A DNA stretch of 64,000 nucleotides from Pseudomonas sp. GD04091 (GCF_029836165.1 NZ_JAOEBG010000022.1:34903-98902), one strand, 5' to 3'. Shown: positions 1-8,383, numbered from the stretch's first letter. Translations and numbers: made by a program. The notes: generated from the sequence alone by a model not told the origin.

Positions 1-132
1 ATTTCCGAATCGCTGTTCTCGGGCCTGATCAACTCCGACTACAAGGACGTGTTCAGCTTCTCGCTGCTGGTGCTGATCCTCATCTTCCGTCCCCAAGGCC
101 TGCTGGGTCGCCCGCTCGTGGCTAAGGTGTGA
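1..132 (+). CDS. livH: LivH C-terminal fragment, branched-chain amino acid ABC transporter permease
   Basis: Only the last 43 codons lie in the window; the gene begins upstream. The fragment ends with a hydrophobic helix (FSFSLLVLILIFRPQGLLG), the usual last membrane segment and cytoplasmic RPQGLLG tail of LivH permeases. LivH pairs with LivM to form the inner-membrane channel for leucine, isoleucine and valine. Its stop codon overlaps or abuts the livM start, as expected for a livHMGF operon. The call depends on the tail motif and on the livMGF genes that follow directly. Confidence 0.9.
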   Translation: MSESLFSGLINSDYKDVFSFSLLVLILIFRPQGLLGRPLVAKV

Positions 133-134
133 AC

Positions 135-1436
135 ATGTCCGCTGCCAATACTGCCTCCATTGCCCCTGCCAGGGGTTTCGATCTCAAACGCAGCCTGCTG
201 GAGACCCTGGTCGCCGGCCTGCTGGCCCTCATCGTCTTTGGCCCGGTCGTCGGCGTGGTGCTCGACGGCTACAGCTTCAATGCCGAGCCCAAACGCGTCG
301 CCTGGCTGGTCGGCGGGGTGATGCTCGGGCGCTTCATCCTCAGCCTGTTCCTGCAGACGCCCACCGGCCAGCGCATACTCCAGGGCTTCGACAGCGGTGG
401 CTCGGGCGTGCATGTGCTGGCGCCGGACTACAAGTCGCGGCTGCGCTACATCATCCCGGCGCTGATCGTCATCGCCATCGTGTTCCCGATCTTCGCCAAC
501 AAGTACCTGCTGACCGTGGTCATCCTCGGCCTGATCTACGTGCTGCTGGGGCTGGGCCTGAACATCGTGGTCGGCCTGGCCGGTCTGCTCGACCTGGGCT
601 ACGTGGCGTTCTATGCCATCGGCGCCTATGGCCTGGCGCTGGGCTACCAGTACCTGGGCCTGGGTTTCTGGAGCGTGCTGCCGCTGGCAGCCATCGCCGC
701 GGCGCTGGCTGGATGCATCCTTGGGTTTCCGGTGTTGCGGATGCACGGGGACTACCTGGCCATCGTCACCCTCGGCTTCGGTGAAATCATTCGCCTGGTG
801 TTGAACAACTGGCTGTCGTTCACCGGTGGCCCGAACGGCATGCCGGCGCCGTCGCCGACCTTCCTGGGCCTGGAGTTCGGGCGTCGGGCCAAGGACGGCG
901 GCGTGCCGATCCACGAGTTCTTCGGCTTTGAATACAACGCCAACCTGAAGTTCGTGTTCATCTACGCAGTGCTGTTCCTGGTGGTGCTGGCGGTGCTGTA
1001 CATCAAGCACCGGCTGACCCGCATGCCGGTGGGCCGCGCCTGGGAAGCCCTGCGCGAAGACGAGATCGCCTGCCGTTCCATGGGGCTGAACCACGTGCTG
1101 GTCAAGCTCTCGGCTTTCACCCTGGGCGCCTCCACCGCTGGCCTGGCGGGGGTGTTCTTCGCCACTTACCAGGGGTTCGTCAACCCTTCGTCGTTCACCT
1201 TCTTCGAGTCGGCGCTGATCCTGGCGATCGTGGTGCTGGGCGGCATGGGCTCTACCGTCGGCGTGGTGATCGCGGCCTTCGTGCTGACCGTGGCGCCGGA
1301 GCTGCTGCGCAGCTTCTCCGAATACCGAGTGCTGCTGTTCGGCGTGCTGATGGTGCTGATGATGATCTGGCGGCCGCGGGGGCTGATCCGTATCAGCCGT
1401 ACCGGCGTGGTCCCGCGTAAAGGAGTGGCGCCATGA
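135..1436 (+). CDS. livM: LivM, branched-chain amino acid ABC transporter permease
   Basis: 433-residue inner-membrane permease that forms the translocation channel for branched-chain amino acids with LivH. About ten hydrophobic segments run from residue 20 to 415, and the typical family stretches GLNIVVGLAGLLDLGYVAFYA and GFGEIIRLVLNNW are present, as is the late RPRGLI tail. I chose ATG 135 because AAGG (124-127) lies seven bases ahead of it; an in-frame GTG at 129 overlaps the livH stop but has no room for a ribosome site. The stop overlaps livG by four bases (ATGA), so translation is probably coupled. Length is close to the E. coli protein. Confidence 0.93.
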   Translation: MSAANTASIAPARGFDLKRSLLETLVAGLLALIVFGPVVGVVLDGYSFNAEPKRVAWLVGGVMLGRFILSLFLQTPTGQRILQGFDSGGSGVHVLAPDYKSRLRYIIPALIVIAIVFPIFANKYLLTVVILGLIYVLLGLGLNIVVGLAGLLDLGYVAFYAIGAYGLALGYQYLGLGFWSVLPLAAIAAALAGCILGFPVLRMHGDYLAIVTLGFGEIIRLVLNNWLSFTGGPNGMPAPSPTFLGLEFGRRAKDGGVPIHEFFGFEYNANLKFVFIYAVLFLVVLAVLYIKHRLTRMPVGRAWEALREDEIACRSMGLNHVLVKLSAFTLGASTAGLAGVFFATYQGFVNPSSFTFFESALILAIVVLGGMGSTVGVVIAAFVLTVAPELLRSFSEYRVLLFGVLMVLMMIWRPRGLIRISRTGVVPRKGVAP

Positions 1437-2308
1437 GCGACGAAATCATTCTGTCGGTCGACAACCTGATGATGCAGTTCGGTGGCATCAAGGCGCTCAG
1501 CGATGTCAGCCTCAAGGTGAGGCGCAACCAGATCTTCGCCCTGATCGGCCCCAACGGCGCGGGCAAGACCACCGTGTTCAACTGCCTCACCGGTTTCTAC
1601 AAGGCCAGTGGCGGGCGCATCGAGCTGAACGTGCGCGGCAGTCACACCAACGTCATCCAGCTGCTCGGCGAGCGTTTCCAGGCAGCGGACTTCGTGTCCC
1701 CGGCCCGTTTCGCCAACCGGCTGTACTACAAGATGTTCGGCGGTACCCACCTGGTCAACCGCGCGGGGCTGGCACGCACCTTCCAGAACATCCGCCTGTT
1801 CAAGGAAATGTCGGTGGTGGAGAACCTGCTGGTGGCCCAGCACATGTGGGTCAACCGCAACCTGCTGGCCGGGGTGCTCAACACCCCTGGCTACCGCAAG
1901 GCCGAAAGCGACGCCCTCGACCATGCGTTCTACTGGCTGGAGGTGGTCGACCTGGTCGATTGCGCCAACCGTCTGGCCGGCGAACTGTCCTACGGCCAGC
2001 AGCGCCGCCTGGAGATCGCCCGGGCCATGTGCACGCGGCCGAAGATCATCTGCCTGGACGAACCGGCGGCCGGCCTCAACCCGCAGGAGACCGAGGCGCT
2101 GAGCCGGATGATCCGCGTGCTGCGTGACGAGCACGACATCACCGTGGTGCTGATCGAGCACGACATGGGCATGGTCATGAGCATCTCCGACCATATCGTG
2201 GTGCTCGACCACGGCAACGTGATCGCCGAGGGCGCGCCGCAGGAGATCCGCCACAACCCGACGGTGATCGCCGCCTACCTGGGTGCCGACGAAGAGGAAC
2301 TGACATGA
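1433..2308 (+). CDS. livG: LivG, branched-chain amino acid ABC transporter ATPase
   Basis: 291-residue cytoplasmic ATPase of the Liv importer. Walker A is GPNGAGKTT (residues 39-47), the signature is LSYGQQRRLEIARAM, Walker B is IICLDEPAAGL and the switch region is LIEHDMGMV. Compared with the roughly 255-residue E. coli LivG it carries an extra block of about 35 residues (around 70-108) between the Walker A domain and the Q-loop segment ARTFQNIRLF. It starts inside the end of livM and its own stop overlaps the livF start, so livM, livG and livF are translated as a coupled series. Confidence 0.93.
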   Translation: MSDEIILSVDNLMMQFGGIKALSDVSLKVRRNQIFALIGPNGAGKTTVFNCLTGFYKASGGRIELNVRGSHTNVIQLLGERFQAADFVSPARFANRLYYKMFGGTHLVNRAGLARTFQNIRLFKEMSVVENLLVAQHMWVNRNLLAGVLNTPGYRKAESDALDHAFYWLEVVDLVDCANRLAGELSYGQQRRLEIARAMCTRPKIICLDEPAAGLNPQETEALSRMIRVLRDEHDITVVLIEHDMGMVMSISDHIVVLDHGNVIAEGAPQEIRHNPTVIAAYLGADEEELT

Positions 2309-3021
2309 GTGCACCCATTCTCGAACTGAAGGACCTGGACGTGTTCTACGGGCCGATCCAGGCCCTGAAGAAAGTCTCGATGCACATCGACGAAGGCGAG
2401 ACGGTGAGCCTGATCGGCGCCAACGGCGCGGGCAAGTCGACGCTGCTGATGTCGATCTTCGGGCAGCCGCGGGCGGCTTCCGGGCAGATCGTCTACCGCG
2501 GCACCGACATCACCCGCAAGTCGTCGCACTACATCGCCTCCAACGGCATCGCCCAGTCCCCGGAAGGTCGTCGGGTGTTCCCCGACATGACCGTCGAGGA
2601 AAACCTGATGATGGGCACCATCCCGATCGGCGACAAGCATGCCGGTGAGGACATGCAGCGCATGTTCGAGCTGTTCCCGCGGTTGAAGGAGCGGCGCAAC
2701 CAGCGCGCCATGACCATGTCCGGCGGCGAGCAGCAGATGCTTGCCATCGCCCGGGCGCTGATGAGTCGGCCCAAGCTGTTGCTGCTCGACGAGCCGTCCC
2801 TGGGGCTGGCACCGATCGTGGTCAAGCAGATCTTCTCCACCCTGCGCGAACTGGCGCAGACCGGGATGACCATCTTCCTCGTCGAGCAGAACGCCAACCA
2901 TGCGCTGAAGCTGTCGGACCGGGCCTATGTGATGGTCAACGGGCAGATCCGCATGACCGGGACCGGGCAGGAGCTGTTGGTCAACGAGGAGGTGCGCAAC
3001 GCCTACCTGGGCGGGCACTGA
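2305..3021 (+). CDS. livF: LivF, branched-chain amino acid ABC transporter ATPase
   Basis: 238-residue second ATPase of the Liv importer; it forms a heterodimer with LivG that powers uptake. Walker A is GANGAGKST, the signature is MSGGEQQMLAIARALM and Walker B is LLLLDEPSLGLAP, all in the expected order. The length fits LivF (about 237 residues). It overlaps livG by four bases and is the last gene of the operon: a REP pair and a long non-coding region follow. No substrate-binding protein gene (livJ/livK) lies in the window; it would be expected upstream of livH. Confidence 0.94.
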   Translation: MSAPILELKDLDVFYGPIQALKKVSMHIDEGETVSLIGANGAGKSTLLMSIFGQPRAASGQIVYRGTDITRKSSHYIASNGIAQSPEGRRVFPDMTVEENLMMGTIPIGDKHAGEDMQRMFELFPRLKERRNQRAMTMSGGEQQMLAIARALMSRPKLLLLDEPSLGLAPIVVKQIFSTLRELAQTGMTIFLVEQNANHALKLSDRAYVMVNGQIRMTGTGQELLVNEEVRNAYLGGH

Positions 3022-3040
3022 ACAGTGGCGGGGGCCACAG

Positions 3041-3137
3041 CGCGGCCCTTTCGCCGGCAAGCCGGCTCCACAAGAGCAGGGCATGCAATATCCCTGTGGG
3101 AGCCGGCTTGCCGGCGAAAGGGCTGCAAGGCAGCCCC
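3041..3137. repeat. REP inverted pair downstream of livF
   Basis: Two copies of CCTTTCGCCGGCAAGCCGGCTCC face each other about 45 bases apart and are flanked by GC-rich tails. This is the CCGGCAAGCCGG variant of the Pseudomonas REP family, placed just after the livF stop, where it may also act as an mRNA stabiliser or weak terminator. Confidence 0.85.
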
Positions 3138-3149
3138 AGCCCCTTTGCA

Positions 3150-3620
3150 ACGAATGTGGACAACTTGTCGCATATCTTTCTTGAAACACTCCACAACCCC
3201 ACTGCAAGCCCTTGTTTCCACAGGTTGAAAACTTTCCACGGATTATGTGGAACCGCCTGTGGAAAACATGGTGGCACCTGGCTGTATCCCGTGTATTCCC
3301 TAGCCTTCATGACTTTGCTCGTTTTTTGATCAGACGCTGTTCAGCGATGATTCCACAGGGTTTTTCCAAGTCTCCTGGAAGGCTCCACAGTAATAGGCAG
3401 TCTGTGGATAACTCTGTGCAAAAACCTTGGACAGACCGCCGCAAGCGGCATGATTGAAAGCGTTGCGCCATCATGGGCAGATGTCCACAGCCTCAATGGT
3501 TCCCCTGACCCGACGAGTTGCCCCCAATCCATGGGGAAAGGCTTGTGGATAAGGTGCGCATAGCCTGGCCAGAGCCTTCTATCATGGGGGTTTGGCGGCT
3601 TCGTACGTTTTTTGATCAGC
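3150..3620. promoter_or_regulatory. Cluster of DnaA-box-like sequences in a long non-coding gap
   Basis: This stretch has no credible gene and is more AT-rich than its neighbours. It holds two perfect DnaA boxes (TGTGGATAA at 3403-3411 and 3544-3552), two more that fit TTWTNCACA (TGTGGAAAA at 3258-3266 and TGTGCAAAA at 3415-3423), and a one-mismatch box (TGTGGACAA at 3155-3163). Further CCACA or TGTGG cores occur at 3191, 3218, 3246, 3353, 3385 and 3485. That is ten such pentamers in about 400 bases where fewer than one is expected by chance. The boxes at 3403 and 3415 are tandem, three bases apart. The region may titrate or reload DnaA (datA/DARS-like), or DnaA may regulate the downstream SDR gene. 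That it binds DnaA is inference. Confidence 0.6.
3321..3619 (+). repeat. Two 13-base direct repeats, GTTTTTTGATCAG
   Basis: An identical GTTTTTTGATCAG occurs at 3321-3333 and 3607-3619. The two copies bracket the densest part of the DnaA-box cluster and each holds a TGATCA palindrome next to a run of six T. A 13-base exact repeat this close is very unlikely by chance. It could be a protein-binding site or an AT-rich unwinding motif; nothing in the sequence decides between these. Confidence 0.55.
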
Positions 3621-3701
3621 TGTCGAGACGGTTGTCGTCGAACCCTGCGCCGGGCATGCTGCGAGGCCTGTCGACGACAATCCACCGCTAAGGAGAAGAG
3701 C

Positions 3702-4469
3702 ATGACATCCACCGTATTCATCACTGGCGCGACTTCCGGCTTCGGTGAGGCCACCGCCCGCCGTTTCGCCGACGCCGGCTGGAAACTGGTGCTCACCGGG
3801 CGGCGCAAGGAGCGCCTGGATGCGCTGTGCAAGGAACTGGCGACCAAGACCGAAGTGCATGGCCTGGTGGTCGATGTGCGTGATCGCCAGGCGATGGAGG
3901 CTGCCATCGCCAGCCTGCCACCGACCTTCGACAAGCTGCAGGGCCTGGTCAACAACGCGGGGCTCGCGCTGGGCGTGGATGCCGCGCAGAACTGCAGCCT
4001 GGACGACTGGGAAACCATGGTCGACACCAACATCAAAGGGCTGATGTACACCACGCGCCTGCTGCTGCCGCGGCTGATCGCCCATGGGCGCGGGGCGTCG
4101 ATCCTCAATGTCGGGTCGGTGGCGGGCAACTATCCGTACCCGGGCGCCAATGTGTATGGCGGCACCAAGGCCTTCGTCGGCCAGTTCTCGCTGAGCCTGC
4201 GCTGCGATCTGCGGGGGACCGGTGTGCGGGTGAGCAACATCGAGCCAGGGCTGTGCGAGAGCGAGTTCTCGCTGGTGCGCTTCGGTGGTGATCAGGCCAA
4301 GTATGACGCCACCTATGCGGGCGCCGAGCCGATCCAGCCGCAGGATATCGCCGAGACCATCTTCTGGATCCTCAACCAGCCGGCGCACATCAACATCAAC
4401 AGCCTCGAGCTGATGCCGGTGAGCCAGGACTGGGCGGGATTCTCGATCGATCGGTCGGCCAAAGGCTGA
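3702..4469 (+). CDS. SDR-family oxidoreductase, YdfG-like
   Basis: 255-residue cytoplasmic NADP-type short-chain dehydrogenase. The cofactor motif TGATSGFG lies at residues 7-14, NNAG is in place, and the catalytic Ser (GSVAG) and YGGTK are present in order. The GFGE, LALGVDAAQ, DDWETMVDTN and IEPGLCE stretches match E. coli YdfG closely, an enzyme that acts on serine and on malonic semialdehyde. ATG 3702 is preceded by TAAGGAG, whereas the longer reading frame upstream lacks a ribosome site. It stands alone between the DnaA-box region and a REP pair. Family assignment is firm; the natural substrate is inferred. Confidence 0.85.
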   Translation: MTSTVFITGATSGFGEATARRFADAGWKLVLTGRRKERLDALCKELATKTEVHGLVVDVRDRQAMEAAIASLPPTFDKLQGLVNNAGLALGVDAAQNCSLDDWETMVDTNIKGLMYTTRLLLPRLIAHGRGASILNVGSVAGNYPYPGANVYGGTKAFVGQFSLSLRCDLRGTGVRVSNIEPGLCESEFSLVRFGGDQAKYDATYAGAEPIQPQDIAETIFWILNQPAHININSLELMPVSQDWAGFSIDRSAKG

Positions 4470-4480
4470 ATCATGTGATG

Positions 4481-4562
4481 GGGGCCGCTTTGCGGCCCAT
4501 TCGCGGGTAAACCCGCTCCTACAGGCCTCGCATGTCTGTGGGAGCGGGTTTACCCGTGAATG
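4481..4562. repeat. REP inverted pair between SDR gene and epimerase gene
   Basis: Two facing copies of TTCGCGGGTAAACCCGCTCC, close to the classic 35-base P. putida REP, lie between convergent genes. Confidence 0.88.
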
Positions 4563-4564
4563 CG

Positions 4565-5653
4565 TCAGACTTGGCGTGGCAAGCCTTCCAGGCAGGTCGC
4601 CAGGTGATAAGGGGTCGTCGAGGGCATGTCATGCCGGCTGACCGCGCCACTGCCATCGCGGCATTCATGCCAGCCGCCCGCATGCAGGAATCGCGACTGC
4701 AGCGCCTGCAACTGCTCCAGCAGCTTCGCCTCGCTCCCCTGTCGTAGCGCCAGCGCCCGCAGATACTCCGCCTGCGCCCAGATCCGCTGGGTCGCATCGA
4801 GCACCTGGCCGTCGACATCCAGCATCGCCAGCACCGCCGAATCCTTCACCCCGCACTGTTCGGCATATTCGAAGGCACGGCTGATGGAGCTGTGAAGGTC
4901 ACTCCCGCGCAGCAGCGGCGAGGTGTCGAGCAGGTAGAACCATTCGAACTGGTGCCCCGGCTCGAACCAGTTATCCACAGCCCCGCGCGGCTTTTCCAGC
5001 ATCAACCCATGGGTCGGCTCGATGAACTGCGCCTGCAGCGCATCGCACAGCTGCAGCAGCGCATGGCGCACATCGTCGTCCTCGCGCACGGCCAGCACCT
5101 GCAGGAACGCCTCGGCCAGGTGCATCTGCGGGTTCTGCAGCGGGCCGCTGCCCAGCTGCGACCAGTCTTCGCCAAGGCTGGCCTCGTACAGGCCATCGTC
5201 CCGGGCGAACTGCCCGGCAACGACTTCGAGCGCGCCATTGAGCGTGGCTTCCACCAACCCGTCGCCCACCTTGCCCCAGTAGTGGGCGCAGGCGAAGACG
5301 ATGAAGGCGTGGGTGTAGAGGTCCTTGCGCCGGTCCAGCGGCTTGCCTTCGGCATCGATGCTGTAGAACCAGCCGCCGTGTTCGGCGTCGTGGAAGTGCT
5401 TCTGCAGCGAGCGGAACAGCGCGGCTGCTCGCTCGGCCGCGCCCGGTTGCTCGATGCGGCTGCTGAACAGGTACAGCTGGCGAGCGCAGGCCATGGCCCG
5501 GTAGCGCTGCACTGGCAGCGGGCGGTGCTGGATGTCGAGCGCCTCGTAGGGCAGGGCCATGTCGGCGTTCCAGCCTGGACCTTGCCACAGCGGCACGATG
5601 CACTCGGCGAAATGCTGGCGGAAACGGGTCAATGCGGGGCGGGGGTCGGACAT
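4565..5653 (-). CDS. AGE-family epimerase/isomerase
   Basis: 362-residue protein of the N-acylglucosamine 2-epimerase (AGE) superfamily, an (alpha/alpha)6-barrel group that includes mannose isomerase (YihS type) and cellobiose 2-epimerase. The family-typical blocks are visible: RKDLYTHAFIVFACAHYWG near residue 110, NPQMHLAEAFL, the GHQFEWFYLL histidine block and QAEYLRAL. Active-site His residues in the TH, GH and W-x-E blocks are kept. ATG 5653 was chosen because homology begins there, although the frame stays open far upstream; the ribosome site is weak. The tetR gene ends about 85 bases upstream in the same direction. The sugar substrate cannot be read from sequence. Confidence 0.8.
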   Translation of the reverse strand: MSDPRPALTRFRQHFAECIVPLWQGPGWNADMALPYEALDIQHRPLPVQRYRAMACARQLYLFSSRIEQPGAAERAAALFRSLQKHFHDAEHGGWFYSIDAEGKPLDRRKDLYTHAFIVFACAHYWGKVGDGLVEATLNGALEVVAGQFARDDGLYEASLGEDWSQLGSGPLQNPQMHLAEAFLQVLAVREDDDVRHALLQLCDALQAQFIEPTHGLMLEKPRGAVDNWFEPGHQFEWFYLLDTSPLLRGSDLHSSISRAFEYAEQCGVKDSAVLAMLDVDGQVLDATQRIWAQAEYLRALALRQGSEAKLLEQLQALQSRFLHAGGWHECRDGSGAVSRHDMPSTTPYHLATCLEGLPRQV

Positions 5654-5739
5654 GGTGGCGCTCGTGACGGTCGGGCAGGGCGCCATGGTAGCAGAACTGA
5701 CGGTGTCGTCAGCTTGCGCCCGCGAAGAGGCCGCCGTGG

Positions 5740-6372
5740 CTAACCCGGATTGCCCAGCCCCTGCCAATGCCGTGCGCCGACGAAGATGAAGCGCAGCTGC
5801 TGGGTGATCTTCTCTTGCGCTGTCAGCAGCTGTGGATGACCAGGCTCCGGGCTGTCGATCAGTTCGGGCAGGGTGGCGAACACGGTCTTCACCACCAGGT
5901 CGGCCATCACCGCCAGGGCCGCGCCGTCCAGGTGCTGCCAGCGCGGCATGCGCGCAAGGTCCGTCGCCAGGTCGCTGCTGATGTCCAGACGCAGCCGGGC
6001 GATGGCCTGGCGCACCGGTTGCGAGCCGCCGTACTGCTCGCGGGCGAGGAACAGGAACTGCGCCCGGTGCGCGGCGACCACGTCGAGGAAGATGCGCACC
6101 GAGGCGTCGGTGATGCCGCCCAGCTCGAACTCGTTGTGGCGCACCAGGCGGATGGTCTGGCGGAAGGTGGTGTCGACCTCGGCGACCAGCGCCAGGCCCA
6201 GGGCATCCAGGTCGGGGAAGTGGCGATAGAAACCCGTGGGCACGATGCCGGCGGCCTTGGCCACCTCGCGCAGGCTGATGCTGCCGAAACCACGGCCGCT
6301 CTCCATGAGCAGGCAGGCGGCATCCAGCAGGGCCTGGCGGGTCTGTAGCTTCTGTTCGGCGCGCGGCAGCAT
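5740..6372 (-). CDS. TetR-family regulator resembling DesT
   Basis: 210-residue repressor with an N-terminal HTH (residues about 8-55; GSISLREVAKAAGIVPTGFY) and a longer ligand domain. The GRGFGS, FYRHFPDLDALGLALVAEVD and FLFLAREQYGGS stretches resemble P. aeruginosa DesT, which senses acyl-CoA saturation and controls an acyl-CoA desaturase, as I remember that protein. The start at Met-Leu-Pro-Arg-Ala-Glu fits the family better than a start 11 codons upstream. No desaturase is adjacent; the upstream neighbour on the same strand is an acyl-CoA oxidase-like gene, so fatty-acid metabolism is a plausible theme. The DesT identity is a moderate-confidence guess. Confidence 0.7.
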   Translation of the reverse strand: MLPRAEQKLQTRQALLDAACLLMESGRGFGSISLREVAKAAGIVPTGFYRHFPDLDALGLALVAEVDTTFRQTIRLVRHNEFELGGITDASVRIFLDVVAAHRAQFLFLAREQYGGSQPVRQAIARLRLDISSDLATDLARMPRWQHLDGAALAVMADLVVKTVFATLPELIDSPEPGHPQLLTAQEKITQQLRFIFVGARHWQGLGNPG

Positions 6373-6455
6373 GGGCACACATCGTATCGGGGTGGAACCC
6401 AGCACTTTATTGGCTCACCGGAAAAAGTCAAAACCCGTGACGAGTCGGCCGAGCG

Positions 6456-8189
6456 CTATCGAAGATGCTGGCGCGCAAAGTGATCGATGTAGTCGCCCGA
6501 GGAGATGGGGGTCTGTGGCATCAGCCGGTCGGGAATGGACCGCTGTGCCATTTCCAGGATCCGTTCACCGTATTCGTCCAGCAGCGCCCGCCTGTGGCTC
6601 AGCCACCCCTGGGCCTGAGCCGGGGTGGCCGCGCCCGTGCCAACCAGGGTGGCGCAGTGGTGCTCCAGCTGATCCAGCAGATACAGCTCCAGCATCGCCA
6701 GTTGCACCCGGTCGAACCGTTGCTCGGTGAAGCGCAATGCCGCCAGGCGGATGCCCAGCAAGCTGGCCGACAGTAGCAGGTGCTCTGCATGCGAGGGTGA
6801 GTCCGCTGCCTGCTTGTGCGAATCATGCAGCGCGCAGATGCACCGATTCAGGGGCGCGAGCAGCGATTCGATACTGCCAGGCAGCGAGGTGGATACCTGC
6901 TGGCTGTGCCCGATGCCGAAGAAGAACCTGGCGGCCTTGAGCATGATGACCAGGTTGTCGCCCTCGGCGGTGATCGCGCCATTGTTCGCCTGGAAGTAAC
7001 CGATGATCCTGTTGACCGAAAACAGGCCCTGGGCACCGCATCGTTCCCTGATGCGCACCAGCACGCGTTGATTGTTCCAGGTGCTCGATGCCTTGAGCAT
7101 CGCCAGTTCATTGAGCTGTTCGCGTCGCATCACGGCCATGGCGTCGTCTCCGAAATGGGCGACGAAGTGGTCGAGCCAGGCGTTGTGGACGTGTGTCGAG
7201 GCGATATCGCAGATCAGCGGGTTGCGGTAGGTCGGGTAATCCAGCAGCCGCTGCGAGCCGCGAACGCCAAAACTGCGACGGTCCTGCGAGTAGCGCAGAT
7301 TGATCCGCAGTGCGGCTTCGGTTCCTGCCAGGGAAAACGCCGCCATGCACATCTTGCCGGCTTGTACGCGGTCCATCGACAGCAGAAAGCGCTGGCTCCT
7401 GCTTCGACCCAGCGAGTCGAAGTCGCCTGCTCGCGTGAAGCGGGCGATGCCCTTTTGCAGCAATGCGTCAAAGGGCAGGACCACGTTGTGGAACGAGGTG
7501 ATCGCATTGTCCAGGTGGTATCCAGGTTTCTCTCCCAGAGGGCTGATACGCACGCCCGGGCGAATGCCCTCGTGGTCGTGCAACGGCAGCAGAAATGGAA
7601 ACACGCCGTGATTGCACCCGTTGCACAGCAGCCTTGCCATGACCACGGCAATCTTCCCGAGGCCACCGGCGGTGGTATTGGGCATGAACTTGAAGGAGCG
7701 GGTGGTGGGCGAGGTCAGGACGAACGTCTGCGTGTCGGGGCTGTAGTGGGCTTCGCTTTCCAGGGAAAACAGGTTGTTGCCATAGCCCAGCTCGGTCGCC
7801 AGGAACACGCCGATGGCCTTGCCCTCGTTCAATTGCGCATACAGATGCCCGACATAGGCACTGTCGCTGCCCTGGCTCTTGATCGTGCCCATGCACAAGT
7901 TGAAGTGGATGCTCAGCATCGATGCCAGCGCGACGTCATGCATCGCGCTGACGCGATGCAGGTCGAGCAGGCGCGGAAGGTCGTTCAGCAGGGTATCGCC
8001 GCTGAGCTCTGGTCGAGCCAGCAGCTGCGCCAGCTTGTGCCTGGCTGCCTCGGCACTTTCGGCAGGGCGGGCGATGAGGGTCACGAGATCGCTGGTGAGC
8101 CAGTCGTAGGGTTGCTGGGAAGGAAGAAATGCAATCCGGTTCACGATGCCTCCTGGCACTGGGTGCGCTTGATGCTCAATTGCAGTCAT
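6456..8189 (-). CDS. Acyl-CoA oxidase/dehydrogenase-like flavoprotein
   Basis: About 577 residues with the layout of peroxisomal-type acyl-CoA oxidases rather than the usual 380-residue acyl-CoA dehydrogenase. Visible are ATELGYGNN (residues 131-139), LTSPTTRSFKFMPN, AGGLGK, an R-x4-DRRSFG segment near 300, an ERCGAQG block and the late TAEGDN motif that contains the catalytic-type Glu. It should bind FAD and oxidise an acyl-CoA, passing electrons to oxygen or to an unknown acceptor. The first ATG (8189) has GGAG only three bases away; a GTG at 8144 has a better GGAGG, so the true start may be 15 codons later. It is followed by the DesT-like gene. Confidence 0.7.
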   Translation of the reverse strand: MTAIEHQAHPVPGGIVNRIAFLPSQQPYDWLTSDLVTLIARPAESAEAARHKLAQLLARPELSGDTLLNDLPRLLDLHRVSAMHDVALASMLSIHFNLCMGTIKSQGSDSAYVGHLYAQLNEGKAIGVFLATELGYGNNLFSLESEAHYSPDTQTFVLTSPTTRSFKFMPNTTAGGLGKIAVVMARLLCNGCNHGVFPFLLPLHDHEGIRPGVRISPLGEKPGYHLDNAITSFHNVVLPFDALLQKGIARFTRAGDFDSLGRSRSQRFLLSMDRVQAGKMCMAAFSLAGTEAALRINLRYSQDRRSFGVRGSQRLLDYPTYRNPLICDIASTHVHNAWLDHFVAHFGDDAMAVMRREQLNELAMLKASSTWNNQRVLVRIRERCGAQGLFSVNRIIGYFQANNGAITAEGDNLVIMLKAARFFFGIGHSQQVSTSLPGSIESLLAPLNRCICALHDSHKQAADSPSHAEHLLLSASLLGIRLAALRFTEQRFDRVQLAMLELYLLDQLEHHCATLVGTGAATPAQAQGWLSHRRALLDEYGERILEMAQRSIPDRLMPQTPISSGDYIDHFARQHLR

Positions 8190-8305
8190 TGGCTCCGGTA
8201 AGGCACGCGGGTTTCGCTAGGGCTGAACAAGCGACCGGGACTAGGCAACGCTACCAACAGGTCAGGGCAGCCGAAACTGGCAGAAATAACAGGGGGGAGA
8301 AAAGA

Positions 8306-8335
8306 AAAAGCCCGATCAACAGTGATCGGGCTTTG
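8306..8335 (-). terminator. Intrinsic terminator of the repeat-protein gene
   Basis: On the minus strand, AAAGCCCGATCA and TGATCGGGCTTT pair around a four-base loop, followed by a T-rich run (TTTTTCTTTT). It lies about 50 bases after the stop of the gene at 8384-8839. Confidence 0.8.
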
Positions 8336-8383
8336 GAGGGGAGCAGGCGCAGTGGGGAGGGTTGTTGTACGTGGCCATGGCGA

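Noticed and set aside
4971..4979. Perfect DnaA box (TTATCCACA) inside the AGE epimerase gene, with others at 14093, 26685 and 31321
   Set aside because: They are isolated, lie inside coding sequence and show no clustering, so they are treated as background.
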